Shown here: positions 27,253-34,558 of the stretch, piece after piece
How the letters are laid out: the number at the start of each line of letters is the position of its first letter
How positions within the stretch are numbered: position 1 is the first letter of the stretch
Origin: an uncultured Pseudomonadota bacterium
GTDB lineage: Bacteria; Pseudomonadota; Gammaproteobacteria; Methylococcales; Methylomonadaceae
Assembly: GCA_903870545.1 (NCBI GenBank)
Contig: CAIQDI010000028.1
Span: 120,640 to 184,639 of the forward strand
DNA length: 64,000 nt
Direction of reading: 5' to 3'
The notes under the pieces: generated by a model
Told to the model about the DNA's origin: nothing
What the model saw: the letters and a program-made list of their open reading frames with translations, nothing else
Databases searched by the model: none
Program-made: the position numbers and the translations under genes

Positions 27253-27901
27253 ATTTGTATCCTATTCCTCTATGAGCGAATATAAAACTTTCACCACTAT
27301 CAAAATGTTTTCTCAGGTCATTTATCAATTGCCTTAAAGGATAAGAATCTTTAATTTCATTTTCCCAAACATAGTTTTCAATTTTTTCAGTCGTTAAGAC
27401 TTTATTGATATTATTCAAAAATAAATTGAGAAGTCGTTTTTCTTTTTTCCTTAATCGTTTAGCAACACCATTAACACTTAATTCTTCATATTCCAAATCA
27501 TAAGTGACTGCATCAGATATTTTTATTAGAGTATTTTTATCTTTTAATTTGCTTATTAACTTACCAATTCTTATGTTCAATTCTTCTAAATAAAACGGCT
27601 TTTTAAGATAATCATCACAACCATTTTTATAAGCCGATTTTAGGCTCTCCAATTCCATTGAAGCCGTTATCATAATAATTGGCGTTTTTACATCCTTATT
27701 TCGAATGTATTTTACAATTTCCAATCCATTGATGTGGGGGATGTTGATGTCGATAATATATAAATCAAAATTAGACTTATCGATAACATTGATGGCATCG
27801 GTACCGTCTTCTAAGTCGATTACTTCATTGCCTTTTAGCTTCAGATAATCCGTAATAGTTTCGTTTAATATAGAATCATCTTCTATGAGTAAAATTTTCA
27901 T
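27236..27901 (-). CDS. OmpR/PhoB-type response regulator
   Basis: The 221 residues comprise a receiver domain (acidic pair DD at 8-9, phospho-Asp in LYIIDINIPHING near 51, Lys in KKPFYLEEL near 101) and a winged-helix output domain (about 125-221) ending HRGIGYKFEI. It overlaps the kinase gene, so the two are a cognate pair. The compact style with many Ile, Asn and Lys resembles Campylobacterota regulators. The targets are unknown; the adjacent exported-protein genes are candidates. Confidence 0.92.
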   Translation of the reverse strand: MKILLIEDDSILNETITDYLKLKGNEVIDLEDGTDAINVIDKSNFDLYIIDINIPHINGLEIVKYIRNKDVKTPIIMITASMELESLKSAYKNGCDDYLKKPFYLEELNIRIGKLISKLKDKNTLIKISDAVTYDLEYEELSVNGVAKRLRKKEKRLLNLFLNNINKVLTTEKIENYVWENEIKDSYPLRQLINDLRKHFDSGESFIFAHRGIGYKFEIKS

Positions 27902-27986
27902 TTTTATTATTCACTTTGTATTTTTTAGGAATTCTATCACCGACTTTGTCGGCTGAATGAAAAATTAACTGCTGTGGCATATTACT

Positions 27987-28027
27987 AAAAAAGCCCCGTT
28001 AGCGTTAGTCGCTCACAGGGCTTTTTT
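27987..28027. terminator. Intrinsic terminator
   Basis: AAAAAAGCCCC pairs with AGGGCTTTTTT, with a small inner hairpin-like loop. It lies after the stop of the 113-residue exported protein gene and before the response-regulator gene, and has A/T tracts on both sides. Confidence 0.8.
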
Positions 28028-28074
28028 ATTGCCTAAAATTTAGGGAGAAGGGTATTTAAGCCGCTAATTCAGTT

Positions 28075-28416
28075 TTATCTTGCTACAACATTCGGAAACT
28101 CCGCTAACATATAGTCACATACTTCTTCATGTCCGCGCTCTTTTTCCTTTATATCAAAAAGTTCCATTCCATGCGTCAATAATTTTTTAAATTCTTTGGC
28201 TGAAACGCTACTTGAGCAATCCTTTACGTCTTGCATCATTCCTTCGCCGTATTTACTAAAACCACACTGAAACTGAGCGCGAGTCAACATACCATGCGCC
28301 CCAATAATATTCTTACAGATTTCTATTTCATTCTGGTCGTTTTTATTTGAACCTGCAAAAGCCGATGTTGATACCAATGCCGCGCCAATAATTAAAAGTG
28401 ATGTGATTTTTTTCAT
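28075..28416 (-). CDS. Small exported Cys-containing protein, paralogue A1
   Basis: The 113-residue product has a clear signal peptide (MKKITSLLIIGAALVSTSAFA) and a mature domain of about 92 residues with four Cys, probably forming disulfides. The core HGMLTRAQFQCGFSKY is shared almost exactly with the 116-residue protein at 31042-31392, as is the tail pattern (G-H-x-E-V-C, then FPxV). I do not recognise a named function. Immunity or inhibitor proteins of the periplasm often look like this, but that is only an inference. Confidence 0.78.
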   Translation of the reverse strand: MKKITSLLIIGAALVSTSAFAGSNKNDQNEIEICKNIIGAHGMLTRAQFQCGFSKYGEGMMQDVKDCSSSVSAKEFKKLLTHGMELFDIKEKERGHEEVCDYMLAEFPNVVAR

Positions 28417-28558
28417 GATTTTGTTCCTTTTCTATATTTTTGAATGTTTTCAACATCTGGCAAAAAATTTGTGAAATGATTAACCGCTCACCTTCAATAG
28501 CAATTGCCAACGGTTGCGACAATTTGCAAATGAAGAATATCAAGAAGTGCAGGCAAAA

Positions 28559-28903
28559 CTATGGTTTGCCTGAACAAGGCTCAAGCTCGATACTAATGTC
28601 GGGAGTTCCCGTTGCTCCCCGATATTCCGTTAGTTCAAGGCTTGCTGTCGTATCACTTGTCCTATTGAATTCAGGCATATAATTGATCACTGCCCCCGTC
28701 TTTGTACGACAGTCCACCCATCCACTTTTAGTAAAACTGCATATATCTCTTTCCTCACCAGCACGAAAGCTCTTTGCAGCTTTTGTCCCACACATTCCTT
28801 TTACTACCCAAGTCACATTATCTATTTTTGTACTTACACCAGCATTTGCAATGCTGAGAAAACACGTTGCTGTAACTATTCCCAATAAAATGGTTTTTTT
28901 CAT
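28559..28903 (-). CDS. Small exported protein of unknown function
   Basis: Starting at the ATG preceded by GGAG, the 114-residue product has a signal peptide (KKTILLGIVTATCFLSIANA). Its mature part contains four Cys (KGMCGTK, RDICSF, VDCRTK, LEPCSG) and is probably beta-rich. No homologue is recognisable to me. It is one of the array of exported small proteins, and its immediate neighbours are paralogue A1 and a 37-codon frame. Confidence 0.7.
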   Translation of the reverse strand: MKKTILLGIVTATCFLSIANAGVSTKIDNVTWVVKGMCGTKAAKSFRAGEERDICSFTKSGWVDCRTKTGAVINYMPEFNRTSDTTASLELTEYRGATGTPDISIELEPCSGKP

Positions 28904-28955
28904 TCTTGTAACTCCATTAAAAAATAAATTGTATTTACTACTTGAATCCGTCTTT

Positions 28956-29069
28956 TTATTGGCATTTTTGCCACTCTCTTTCATATTCGTAATCGCCTTC
29001 TTTTCCAAAACACCAGCCTTTTGCTAAAAGCTCTTCGTAAATTTTGTCGCGCTTGGTGCAAGCCTTCAT
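28956..29069 (-). CDS. Short frame overlapping the broken sir2 gene, 37 residues
   Basis: The start overlaps the premature stop of the sir2 fragment by four bases (ATGA). The product has three Cys and a compact aromatic stretch (KGWCFGKEGDYEYEREWQKC). That stretch looks like the C-terminal end of a larger small-protein family fused to the sir2 remnant by deletion. It may be translated by coupling or be a relic. Confidence 0.4.
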   Translation of the reverse strand: MKACTKRDKIYEELLAKGWCFGKEGDYEYEREWQKCQ

Positions 29070-29374
29070 GGTTTTTGGGTTATCAATGTCATTTTTGGCA
29101 ATTTTGTTGCCAGTTTTGCAATGGTTTCATGTCCTGAGTTTGGTTTTGCTTGCAACGCTTTATGTCTGCGCCATTCGTACCAGCCCCAAGCAAGTGCAGG
29201 GTCTTGAGAAAAACCTTTTGCTGAAGACAGCTTTTCTGGGTTGTAATTTTTCCAAAGTCCAGTCATTGCATCTCGAAAAGTCGGAATGCCTGATTCTGCT
29301 GAAATTCCTGCACCCGTTAGAACGACTAGATGCTTGGTTTCTTTTAAACGTGTTAATAAAGTTTCTGAAATCAT
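29066..29374 (-). pseudogene. Truncated Sir2-family NAD-dependent deacylase
   Basis: The 102 residues match the N-terminal third of a sirtuin: NAD-binding VVLTGAGISAESGIPTFRDA, then WGWYEWRR and MTLITQ. The usual continuation is TQNxDGLHxRAG. Here the frame ends TQKP-stop, but shifting by one base in the A run gives NHEGLHQ, so a single-base expansion in CAAAAACC broke the gene. The catalytic His and zinc region are gone. It lies just after a truncated ter gene. Confidence 0.85.
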
Positions 29375-29378
29375 ATTT

Positions 29379-29564
29379 TCACCAAATCATTTTTGCAGAT
29401 GGAATACCAGATGCGGGTAATTTATTCAAATCACACAAGAATGTTGCTGAATTGGTCGTAAACGATACGGACACACCAACAATCGATAGTTCAATTTGAA
29501 AAGATTGAGCGTTTTTTTGTAAGAAACCAATCAGTGGCAATCGTTGTCCTTTTTGAATATCCAT
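29379..29564 (-). pseudogene. Truncated TerD/TerA-family tellurium-resistance domain
   Basis: Only 61 residues remain. MDIQKGQRLPL, SFQIELSIVGV and NSATFLCDLNKLP follow the start of TerD/TerA-type calcium-binding proteins (normally about 190 or more residues). The frame then runs straight into sequence preceding the sir2 start. Most of the domain, including later Asp-rich calcium sites, is missing. Confidence 0.65.
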
Positions 29565-29565
29565 C

Positions 29566-29796
29566 TTAATTCAATCCAAATTCAGCAGGATTTAATCCTA
29601 ATTCTTTAGCTATTTTTGCGGCGACAATTTGTTCTTGGGCATCAAAATTACCATCAGCAGAAGCAATCGCAATAATCATTCTAATCAGTAATCTAGCAGA
29701 CTCGGCGTTCTTCTTAATTCTTCCCAACGCTGTATAGGCTTTAGCTTCACCAATATCTTGATCAAATTCAATCTGAGTTACAAAGTCTTGAAAGGC
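29566..29796 (-). pseudogene. TerB C-terminal half, 5'-truncated
   Basis: The frame reads AFQDFVTQIEFDQDIGEAK... through IAIASADGNFDAQEQ to ELGLNPAEFGLN, matching the second half of TerB, including the ADGNFD metal-binding motif. An in-frame stop and no suitable start precede it, so about 70 N-terminal residues are gone. Its stop is one base from the ATG of the TerD/A remnant, as in intact ter operons. Confidence 0.8.
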
Positions 29797-29894
29797 TTAA
29801 ATTGCCGCCTTTGTTTATGAAATTGCCATGTTTTTTTCCAGTTAAAAATAAAAATTAAAGATAGTTTTTGTCAGCTAGCGAGTTATACGCTTGT

Positions 29895-30212
29895 TTATTT
29901 GAGAGCGTTGTAGGCTTGTTTATTTCCAGCACAAAAAGCCTTTTCACCCATTGCGTTTTTACGGCTATAGGTGTCATTAGTTACATCGCTTGATACTGCG
30001 TCAATGATTTCACCGTTTATCAATGGTACACATCCACCTTCTGCGTAAATGTTTTGCATCTTGGCTTTAACGCCACCATTAAATCCGCAAATTTTTTCAA
30101 GTAATCCGTTGTACATTCCTACCTGTAAAACGTTTATGCACGCAGATTTTTTGTCGTCCGCTTGTGCGGTTACTGACAAAATTAGTGCAAGTGCTAAAAG
30201 TAACTTTTTCAT
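29895..30212 (-). CDS. Small exported protein of unknown function
   Basis: The ATG at 30212 (GAGG nine bases upstream, one base after the stop of the LprI-like gene) gives 105 residues. The signal peptide is MKKLLLALALILSVTAQA. The mature part has four Cys (KSACINVLQ, KICGFNGG, GGCVPL, KAFCAGN). The pattern of spacing vaguely recalls the A1/A2 paralogues but is not clearly homologous. It is translationally linked to the preceding gene. Confidence 0.72.
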   Translation of the reverse strand: MKKLLLALALILSVTAQADDKKSACINVLQVGMYNGLLEKICGFNGGVKAKMQNIYAEGGCVPLINGEIIDAVSSDVTNDTYSRKNAMGEKAFCAGNKQAYNALK

Positions 30213-30213
30213 A

Positions 30214-30582
30214 TTATCGAGCCTCACTTATGTATCGTTTTAGCGTTTTCGCCCGCCCATCATTAAAATCGGTCAAACAACTTGTTCGCGCATCATCGCT
30301 ATATCCTTCACCTTTGTATGTTATTGCAACGTAATCACAAGTTGATTGCATAAATGTTAGCCAATCGGTTTGAGCTTTTTTAATAGCTTCAATAGCGTCG
30401 CGATTTGTGCCTTGCGACTTAATTAACGCCTTATAATTTGCCTCGACAGGTATGTAACTTTGATCAAAAAGGCACTGCCTAATCTCCCCCATGCTATCTG
30501 CACCTTTTTCGCAATCTTTGGCAAAAGCCGAAGCCGATACCAATGCCGTGCTGAGAATCAAAAGTGATGTGATTTTTTTCAT
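30214..30582 (-). CDS. LprI/DUF1311-like exported protein
   Basis: The 122-residue product has a signal peptide (MKKITSLLILSTALVSASAFA) nearly identical to that of paralogue A1 at 28075-28416, although the mature domains are unrelated. The mature part (DCEKGADSMGEIRQCL, ANYKALIKS, AQTDWLTFMQSTCDY, RTSCL) fits the DUF1311 family, whose best-known member LprI inhibits lysozyme. Inhibitor activity here is inferred from family membership. Confidence 0.78.
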   Translation of the reverse strand: MKKITSLLILSTALVSASAFAKDCEKGADSMGEIRQCLFDQSYIPVEANYKALIKSQGTNRDAIEAIKKAQTDWLTFMQSTCDYVAITYKGEGYSDDARTSCLTDFNDGRAKTLKRYISEAR

Positions 30583-30622
30583 GATTTTGTTCCTTTTCTA
30601 TTTTTTCGTTTTAAAAAAATGA

Positions 30623-31015
30623 TTAGTTAGTTATTAAAGTGACACTCCCAGCATCACCCACAAGTTCAACTTTAATAACAGGCGTGCCGTTTAAAATGGC
30701 TTTTTCAGTTGCTTTTGAAATGTATAATCCAGTTTTTTCCATATACGCTCGTGATTCTTTAGTTTTAAATGCTTCGTCAGATTCATCTTCGGCATCTTTT
30801 ATATTAAACACATGAAAATTAGCTCTGTCTTGACGCAAAATAGCTATCGCTGTTGTTAATCGTTTTCCAGAACTACTAAAATGATCCTTTTCACTGAGTC
30901 TTGCTTTATAAACTAGACGAAAAACATCATCAGTCGAGTCTTCCTGTGCAAGCGATAACGTTGGCAATAAGAATAATAATGTCAGTGCTGTGAATGTTGG
31001 TTTGAAATGGAACAT
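30623..31015 (-). CDS. Small exported protein of unknown function
   Basis: The 130-residue product has a signal peptide (ALTLLFLLPTLSLA) and a mature domain of about 107 residues without Cys, ending in a beta-like GDAGSVTLITN. It differs from its Cys-rich neighbours. I do not recognise the family. It lies between the LprI-like gene and paralogue A2 on the same strand. Confidence 0.68.
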   Translation of the reverse strand: MFHFKPTFTALTLLFLLPTLSLAQEDSTDDVFRLVYKARLSEKDHFSSSGKRLTTAIAILRQDRANFHVFNIKDAEDESDEAFKTKESRAYMEKTGLYISKATEKAILNGTPVIKVELVGDAGSVTLITN

Positions 31016-31041
31016 AAATTAACTCCTTTAAAGATTAAGTT

Positions 31042-31392
31042 TTATTTTGCTAAAACTTTCGGAAATCTAGTAATCATGAATTCACAAACTTCATTGTGTC
31101 CATGTTCTCTTTCATTTGTATCGAATTTTTTTGCACCATGCACCATTATTTTTTCCAGCTCCATTTCCGAAAACAAATTTGCACAATTTTCTACAGTTTG
31201 CATCACTTTTTCGCTGTATTTACTAAACCCACACTGAAATTGTGCGCGAGTCAACATCCCATGAACTTCGAGAAAACCTTGGCAGGCTTCGTTATCAGCT
31301 TTGCTTGCTGCATTGGCTTGATTTAGTGAACCGAGAAAAACAAAAAATAGCCCTGTAAATTTAATGGATTGATAAGCGTAGGTTAATTTCAT
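31042..31392 (-). CDS. Small exported Cys-containing protein, paralogue A2
   Basis: The 116-residue product has a signal peptide (FTGLFFVFLGSLNQANA) and a mature domain homologous to the 28075-28416 protein: VHGMLTRAQFQCGFSKYSE, a central C, HGAKKFD, and GHNEVCEFM before FPKV. All four Cys positions are shared. The signal peptides are not similar, so the mature domain duplicated and was joined to different leaders, or the leaders were exchanged. Confidence 0.78.
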   Translation of the reverse strand: MKLTYAYQSIKFTGLFFVFLGSLNQANAASKADNEACQGFLEVHGMLTRAQFQCGFSKYSEKVMQTVENCANLFSEMELEKIMVHGAKKFDTNEREHGHNEVCEFMITRFPKVLAK

Positions 31393-31570
31393 CAGAGTGT
31401 TTCCTTATGATTATTTTAAAAATTGGTAGTGCTATACAAATTTGTAAATATATCTGCCTGCTAAATCCCCATTTGTCATAGCAAATATAACAACGACATC
31501 AAGAATTCTGTGGTAATTTCACTTAAATTTTTTCAACAACTGGCAAAACATTAGTGTGATGATGTCGGAC

Positions 31571-31612
31571 AGATTCAAGTCCTTTTACCCGTTGCACTTA
31601 TGACTTGAATCT
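31571..31612. repeat. Intergenic hairpin repeat, copy 1
   Basis: AGATTCAAGT pairs perfectly with ACTTGAATCT around a 22-base loop (CCTTTTACCCGTTGCACTTATG with small changes). Together with upstream similarity (TTTCAACAxC, GTGxxATGATGT) it is about 85% identical by eye to copy 2. There is no T tract, so it is not a standard terminator. Confidence 0.8.
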
Positions 31613-31633
31613 ACTAATTGATTAGCATCTTCT

Positions 31634-31993
31634 TCAGTGCGATATTCTGCAATGTTTAATAGCCGATGCTAAATTTTCAAATTGAACGTATCCTGCATCA
31701 AGAGAGGATTGACGTTCAGAATGGAAGCCACCATCCAAATCCATTACATACTTTCTTTCACCTACATCCGCCTTTACCTCTGGATCTCCACAACCAATTT
31801 TATAAGATTCGTCATATTTATTAGCTTTATAGTAATAACCCACTATATCGTTCTCATAAGCGTGATAAAACAAATGATACTTACCTTTTTCAACCACCAC
31901 AGGATTGAGTGGTGTATTGCCATCGAAAGCCAAAGCGGATATTGATATAAATAAAGTTGGTAATGCCAACATAGCTAAAACTAATTTTTTCAT
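31634..31993 (-). CDS. Small exported protein of unknown function
   Basis: The 119-residue product has a signal peptide (MKKLVLAMLALPTLFISISALA) related to that of the next gene upstream (32143-32430). The mature part is rich in Tyr and Asp (YHLFYHAYENDIVGYYYKA) with two Cys (IGCGD, KHCRIS). Its C-terminal segment, ASAIKHC, resembles the end of the 95-residue protein (AVHAIQMGC), so the two are probably distant paralogues. The function is unknown. Confidence 0.7.
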   Translation of the reverse strand: MKKLVLAMLALPTLFISISALAFDGNTPLNPVVVEKGKYHLFYHAYENDIVGYYYKANKYDESYKIGCGDPEVKADVGERKYVMDLDGGFHSERQSSLDAGYVQFENLASAIKHCRISH

Positions 31994-32087
31994 TTTAAAT
32001 TTCCTAACGTTAATGATTTTTTGATGTGGTCATAATTATTTTTGGATGCTTTCAACATCCATAAGAACATTCGTGAAATGATGTAGA

Positions 32088-32131
32088 CAGATTCAAGTTT
32101 CTTTACCCATTGCACTTATGACTTGAATCTG
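32088..32131. repeat. Intergenic hairpin repeat, copy 2
   Basis: CAGATTCAAGT pairs with ACTTGAATCTG (11 bp) around a loop almost identical to copy 1. It lies between the 119- and 95-residue exported protein genes in the same relative place as copy 1 lies downstream of the former. A shorter relative of the flank (TTTCAACATC, GTGAAATGAT) is at about 28447-28482. Confidence 0.8.
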
Positions 32132-32142
32132 CTTATTAATTC

Positions 32143-32430
32143 TTACTTACAGCCCATTTGAATAGCATGAACGGCTTCACTCCTTGATTGGTATTTCTTA
32201 GAGGACACTCTCTCCTCGGACGTACTCTTAGTAGCGGTACTACTACCAGCACCACAATAAGCATAATATGCAACCATACCTTCGAACCTTCCATACGTTC
32301 CAACAACATGATTTCCATTGTATATAACTTCACGCTCCTCAGGATTTAGAACTTCTGCATTGACTGATGTTGATGTTATAAGTAAAACAGGAAATGCCAA
32401 CATGGTTAAAGCTAAAACTAATTTTTTCAT
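32143..32430 (-). CDS. Small exported protein of unknown function
   Basis: The 95-residue product has a signal peptide (VLALTMLAFPVLLITSTSVNA). The short mature domain has two Cys (YYAYCGAGSS, IQMGCK) and ends SRSEAVHAIQMGCK. Signal peptide and tail resemble the 119-residue neighbour. It is the first gene of the minus-strand array and diverges from the TonB receptor. Confidence 0.68.
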   Translation of the reverse strand: MKKLVLALTMLAFPVLLITSTSVNAEVLNPEEREVIYNGNHVVGTYGRFEGMVAYYAYCGAGSSTATKSTSEERVSSKKYQSRSEAVHAIQMGCK

Positions 32431-32579
32431 TTTAAATCTCGTAACATTGATTTTAAAAAGGCGTTAGCATTCTTGTTCAGTGCTAACACCAACCGCAGAG
32501 CAGTATATCGACCAATTGTCAGACGAATGTCAGATTGCGTTAAAATGTGCGAAAAATTCAGAAAAACCCTTAACTACAA

Positions 32580-34379
32580 ATGAAAAAATATAACATTTAC
32601 CTTATTTTCACGCTAATGCCACTCAGTATTCATGCCGAATCCGCCTTAGAATTACCGCCAATGGTGATTACCTCAAATGTCAGCAAAAATAATCATGACG
32701 ATTTGCAGGAAATGGAATTGCCTGATTTAAACGGCATATTGCGTCAAGAACCAAGCATCACTATCAATCAGGGTAGCGGACAAATGGCTTCAAACCTGAG
32801 TTTTCGTGGTGCGGGTGGTCAAGGAATGCTCACATTGGATGGCGTGCCATTATTTAGTGATTTTGTAGGGGTTTATTCTTTGCAGCGTTATTCGATAAAT
32901 GAATTGAATCGTGTCACGGTATCACGCAGTTTTGATGGTAATTTTAGTGGTAGTCGAACATTAGGCGGAGCGATTCATTTAAAAACTCGACAGCTACAAG
33001 AAAACGATAATTTTCTGCATTTTGAAGGCGGAAGTTATGACACCTTGCGTGAATCAGCAGGTGCTGGTTTAACATCGAAACTCGGTAATTTTTCAGCAGT
33101 TGTAGGAAGAAGTGATGTTTTCAATGGCGTGAGTGAAGCCCAAAACGGTATCGAACGCGATGAATTTGAAATGAATCATGCGTCAGGCAATTGGAGCAAA
33201 AACTTTGACAACGGTGAATTGGACGCATCGCTCTATTTTGTGAAATCGAAACAAGACATCGATGGATCAGGATTATTACCCAATAAAACGTTTGGTTGGG
33301 TTGATGATACGCAAGGCAAACTTTCAGATGAAACCTGGGTCACACAATTACACGGACAATATGATTTATCCTCGAATTGGAATACGTCTTTGCAATTAGG
33401 TTTTACGCAAGATCAACAAAAAATGAAAACCACCCTAATTAAACCGTTTTCAATCACAAACCAGTTGTTCATGGCAGATTGGAAAAATACGCATCAGTTA
33501 GCATTAAGCGAAAATGTTAATCATCGTGCATTCATTGCGTGGGGCGTGAATACGCAACACCAACAAACGTTAAACGCTCCTTCATCGCAAACCATTATTA
33601 GTCCTAATGTGCATGGCGAATTGCTTTTAGATAAATGGAAATTCGATGCAGATACCCGTTTTGATCAGAATGACACTTATGGCAATCATCAGGTGTTTTC
33701 ATTCGGTATAAATCGCTCGTTGTCACAAACGACAAGCGTGTGGGCAAAAGGTGGCACAGGTTATCGTCAGCCAGGTGTGAGTGAGTTAATGCACCCAATT
33801 TACGGCAATAAAACTTTACAAGGCGAATCAAGTCGAGGTGGTGAAATGGGTCTGCGTTGGCATCCATTATTGGATACTGAAATTAGCGTTAGTAGTTATT
33901 ACCAAAATTACCAACAAATGATTATCTTGCAATACGACCCAACAGTGGGAACGGTTAGAGCAGGAAACTTACCCAAAGTAGATGTTTTTGGTACCGAAAT
34001 CCAATCACAACACCGTTGGTCTGATTTTTGGAAAAGTGGTTTAAATTACGGTTATATGTCTGCCAAAAATACTGAAAATCATTTATATGTGCCGTATCTG
34101 CCTGAACATCAAGGTTCGTTTTGGAACGAATTACAACTGCTTCAACCATTGAAAATGCGAGTCGATTTAACATTTCATGATGGGTATTGGTTTGATGGTG
34201 CGAATAAAAGGAGAGCGAATGCTGCGCCGCATTTAAATGCGTTGTTGAAATATCAACTCACGCCCAAAACGGATGTATATTTACGCGGGGAAAACATCGG
34301 CAATAATCGCACGATGGAAATTTATAATTTCGGTGTTAATGGTGCAGCAGTTTATTTGGGCTTGCAAACTGGGTTTTAG
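32580..34379 (+). CDS. TonB-dependent outer-membrane receptor
   Basis: The 599-residue protein has a signal peptide (cleavage near 19), a TonB-box-like LPPMVITS, a plug domain (about 40-155, with QMASNLSFRGAGGQGMLTLD in part and GGAIHLKTR), and a 22-strand-type barrel ending in aromatic Phe (LGLQTGF). It is short for the family but intact. The ligand (metal chelate, cobalamin or other) cannot be assigned; no TonB, ABC or regulatory genes are adjacent. A pentanucleotide repeat lies about 95 bases after its stop. Confidence 0.92.
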   Translation: MKKYNIYLIFTLMPLSIHAESALELPPMVITSNVSKNNHDDLQEMELPDLNGILRQEPSITINQGSGQMASNLSFRGAGGQGMLTLDGVPLFSDFVGVYSLQRYSINELNRVTVSRSFDGNFSGSRTLGGAIHLKTRQLQENDNFLHFEGGSYDTLRESAGAGLTSKLGNFSAVVGRSDVFNGVSEAQNGIERDEFEMNHASGNWSKNFDNGELDASLYFVKSKQDIDGSGLLPNKTFGWVDDTQGKLSDETWVTQLHGQYDLSSNWNTSLQLGFTQDQQKMKTTLIKPFSITNQLFMADWKNTHQLALSENVNHRAFIAWGVNTQHQQTLNAPSSQTIISPNVHGELLLDKWKFDADTRFDQNDTYGNHQVFSFGINRSLSQTTSVWAKGGTGYRQPGVSELMHPIYGNKTLQGESSRGGEMGLRWHPLLDTEISVSSYYQNYQQMIILQYDPTVGTVRAGNLPKVDVFGTEIQSQHRWSDFWKSGLNYGYMSAKNTENHLYVPYLPEHQGSFWNELQLLQPLKMRVDLTFHDGYWFDGANKRRANAAPHLNALLKYQLTPKTDVYLRGENIGNNRTMEIYNFGVNGAAVYLGLQTGF

Positions 34380-34474
34380 TTGTGTCACCGTTCATCTATG
34401 TGCGGAAACGTGTGCGCTTCAACTAAAATTAAAAGCACAATGAATGCGCTACGTTTTTGTCATTTTCGGTTTCA

Positions 34475-34513
34475 GTGGCGTGGCGTGGCGTGGCGTGGCG
34501 TGGCGTGGCGTGT
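34475..34513 (+). repeat. GTGGC pentanucleotide tandem repeat
   Basis: Seven perfect GTGGC units (34475-34509) followed by GTGT lie in the gap between the TonB receptor and the convergent GGDEF gene. Slippage could change the copy number. It lies outside any supported coding frame, so phase variation of a protein is not indicated. Confidence 0.92.
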
Positions 34514-34558
34514 ATTATATCATACAAAAACAAACAATTGCCGCCACTGTACTTGCTT

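Larger units (their letters stand above)
25306..32430. other. AT-rich accessory island with two-component system and small exported proteins
   Basis: Between rlmH and the TonB receptor gene the DNA is visibly more AT-rich than its neighbours, and all supported genes lie on the minus strand. Contents are a two-component system, at least eight signal-peptide proteins of 90-130 residues, broken terB, terD/A and sir2 genes, and repeated hairpins. Acquisition by transfer is inferred from composition and gene content; I see no integrase or direct-repeat boundary. Confidence 0.7.

Noticed and set aside
29044..29499. Plus-strand 151-codon frame
   Set aside because: It is antisense to the recognisable sir2 and ter fragments and has no homology signal.
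25306..32430. Prophage or integrative element
   Set aside because: No integrase, structural, conjugation or attachment-site features were seen; only composition and content suggest transfer.
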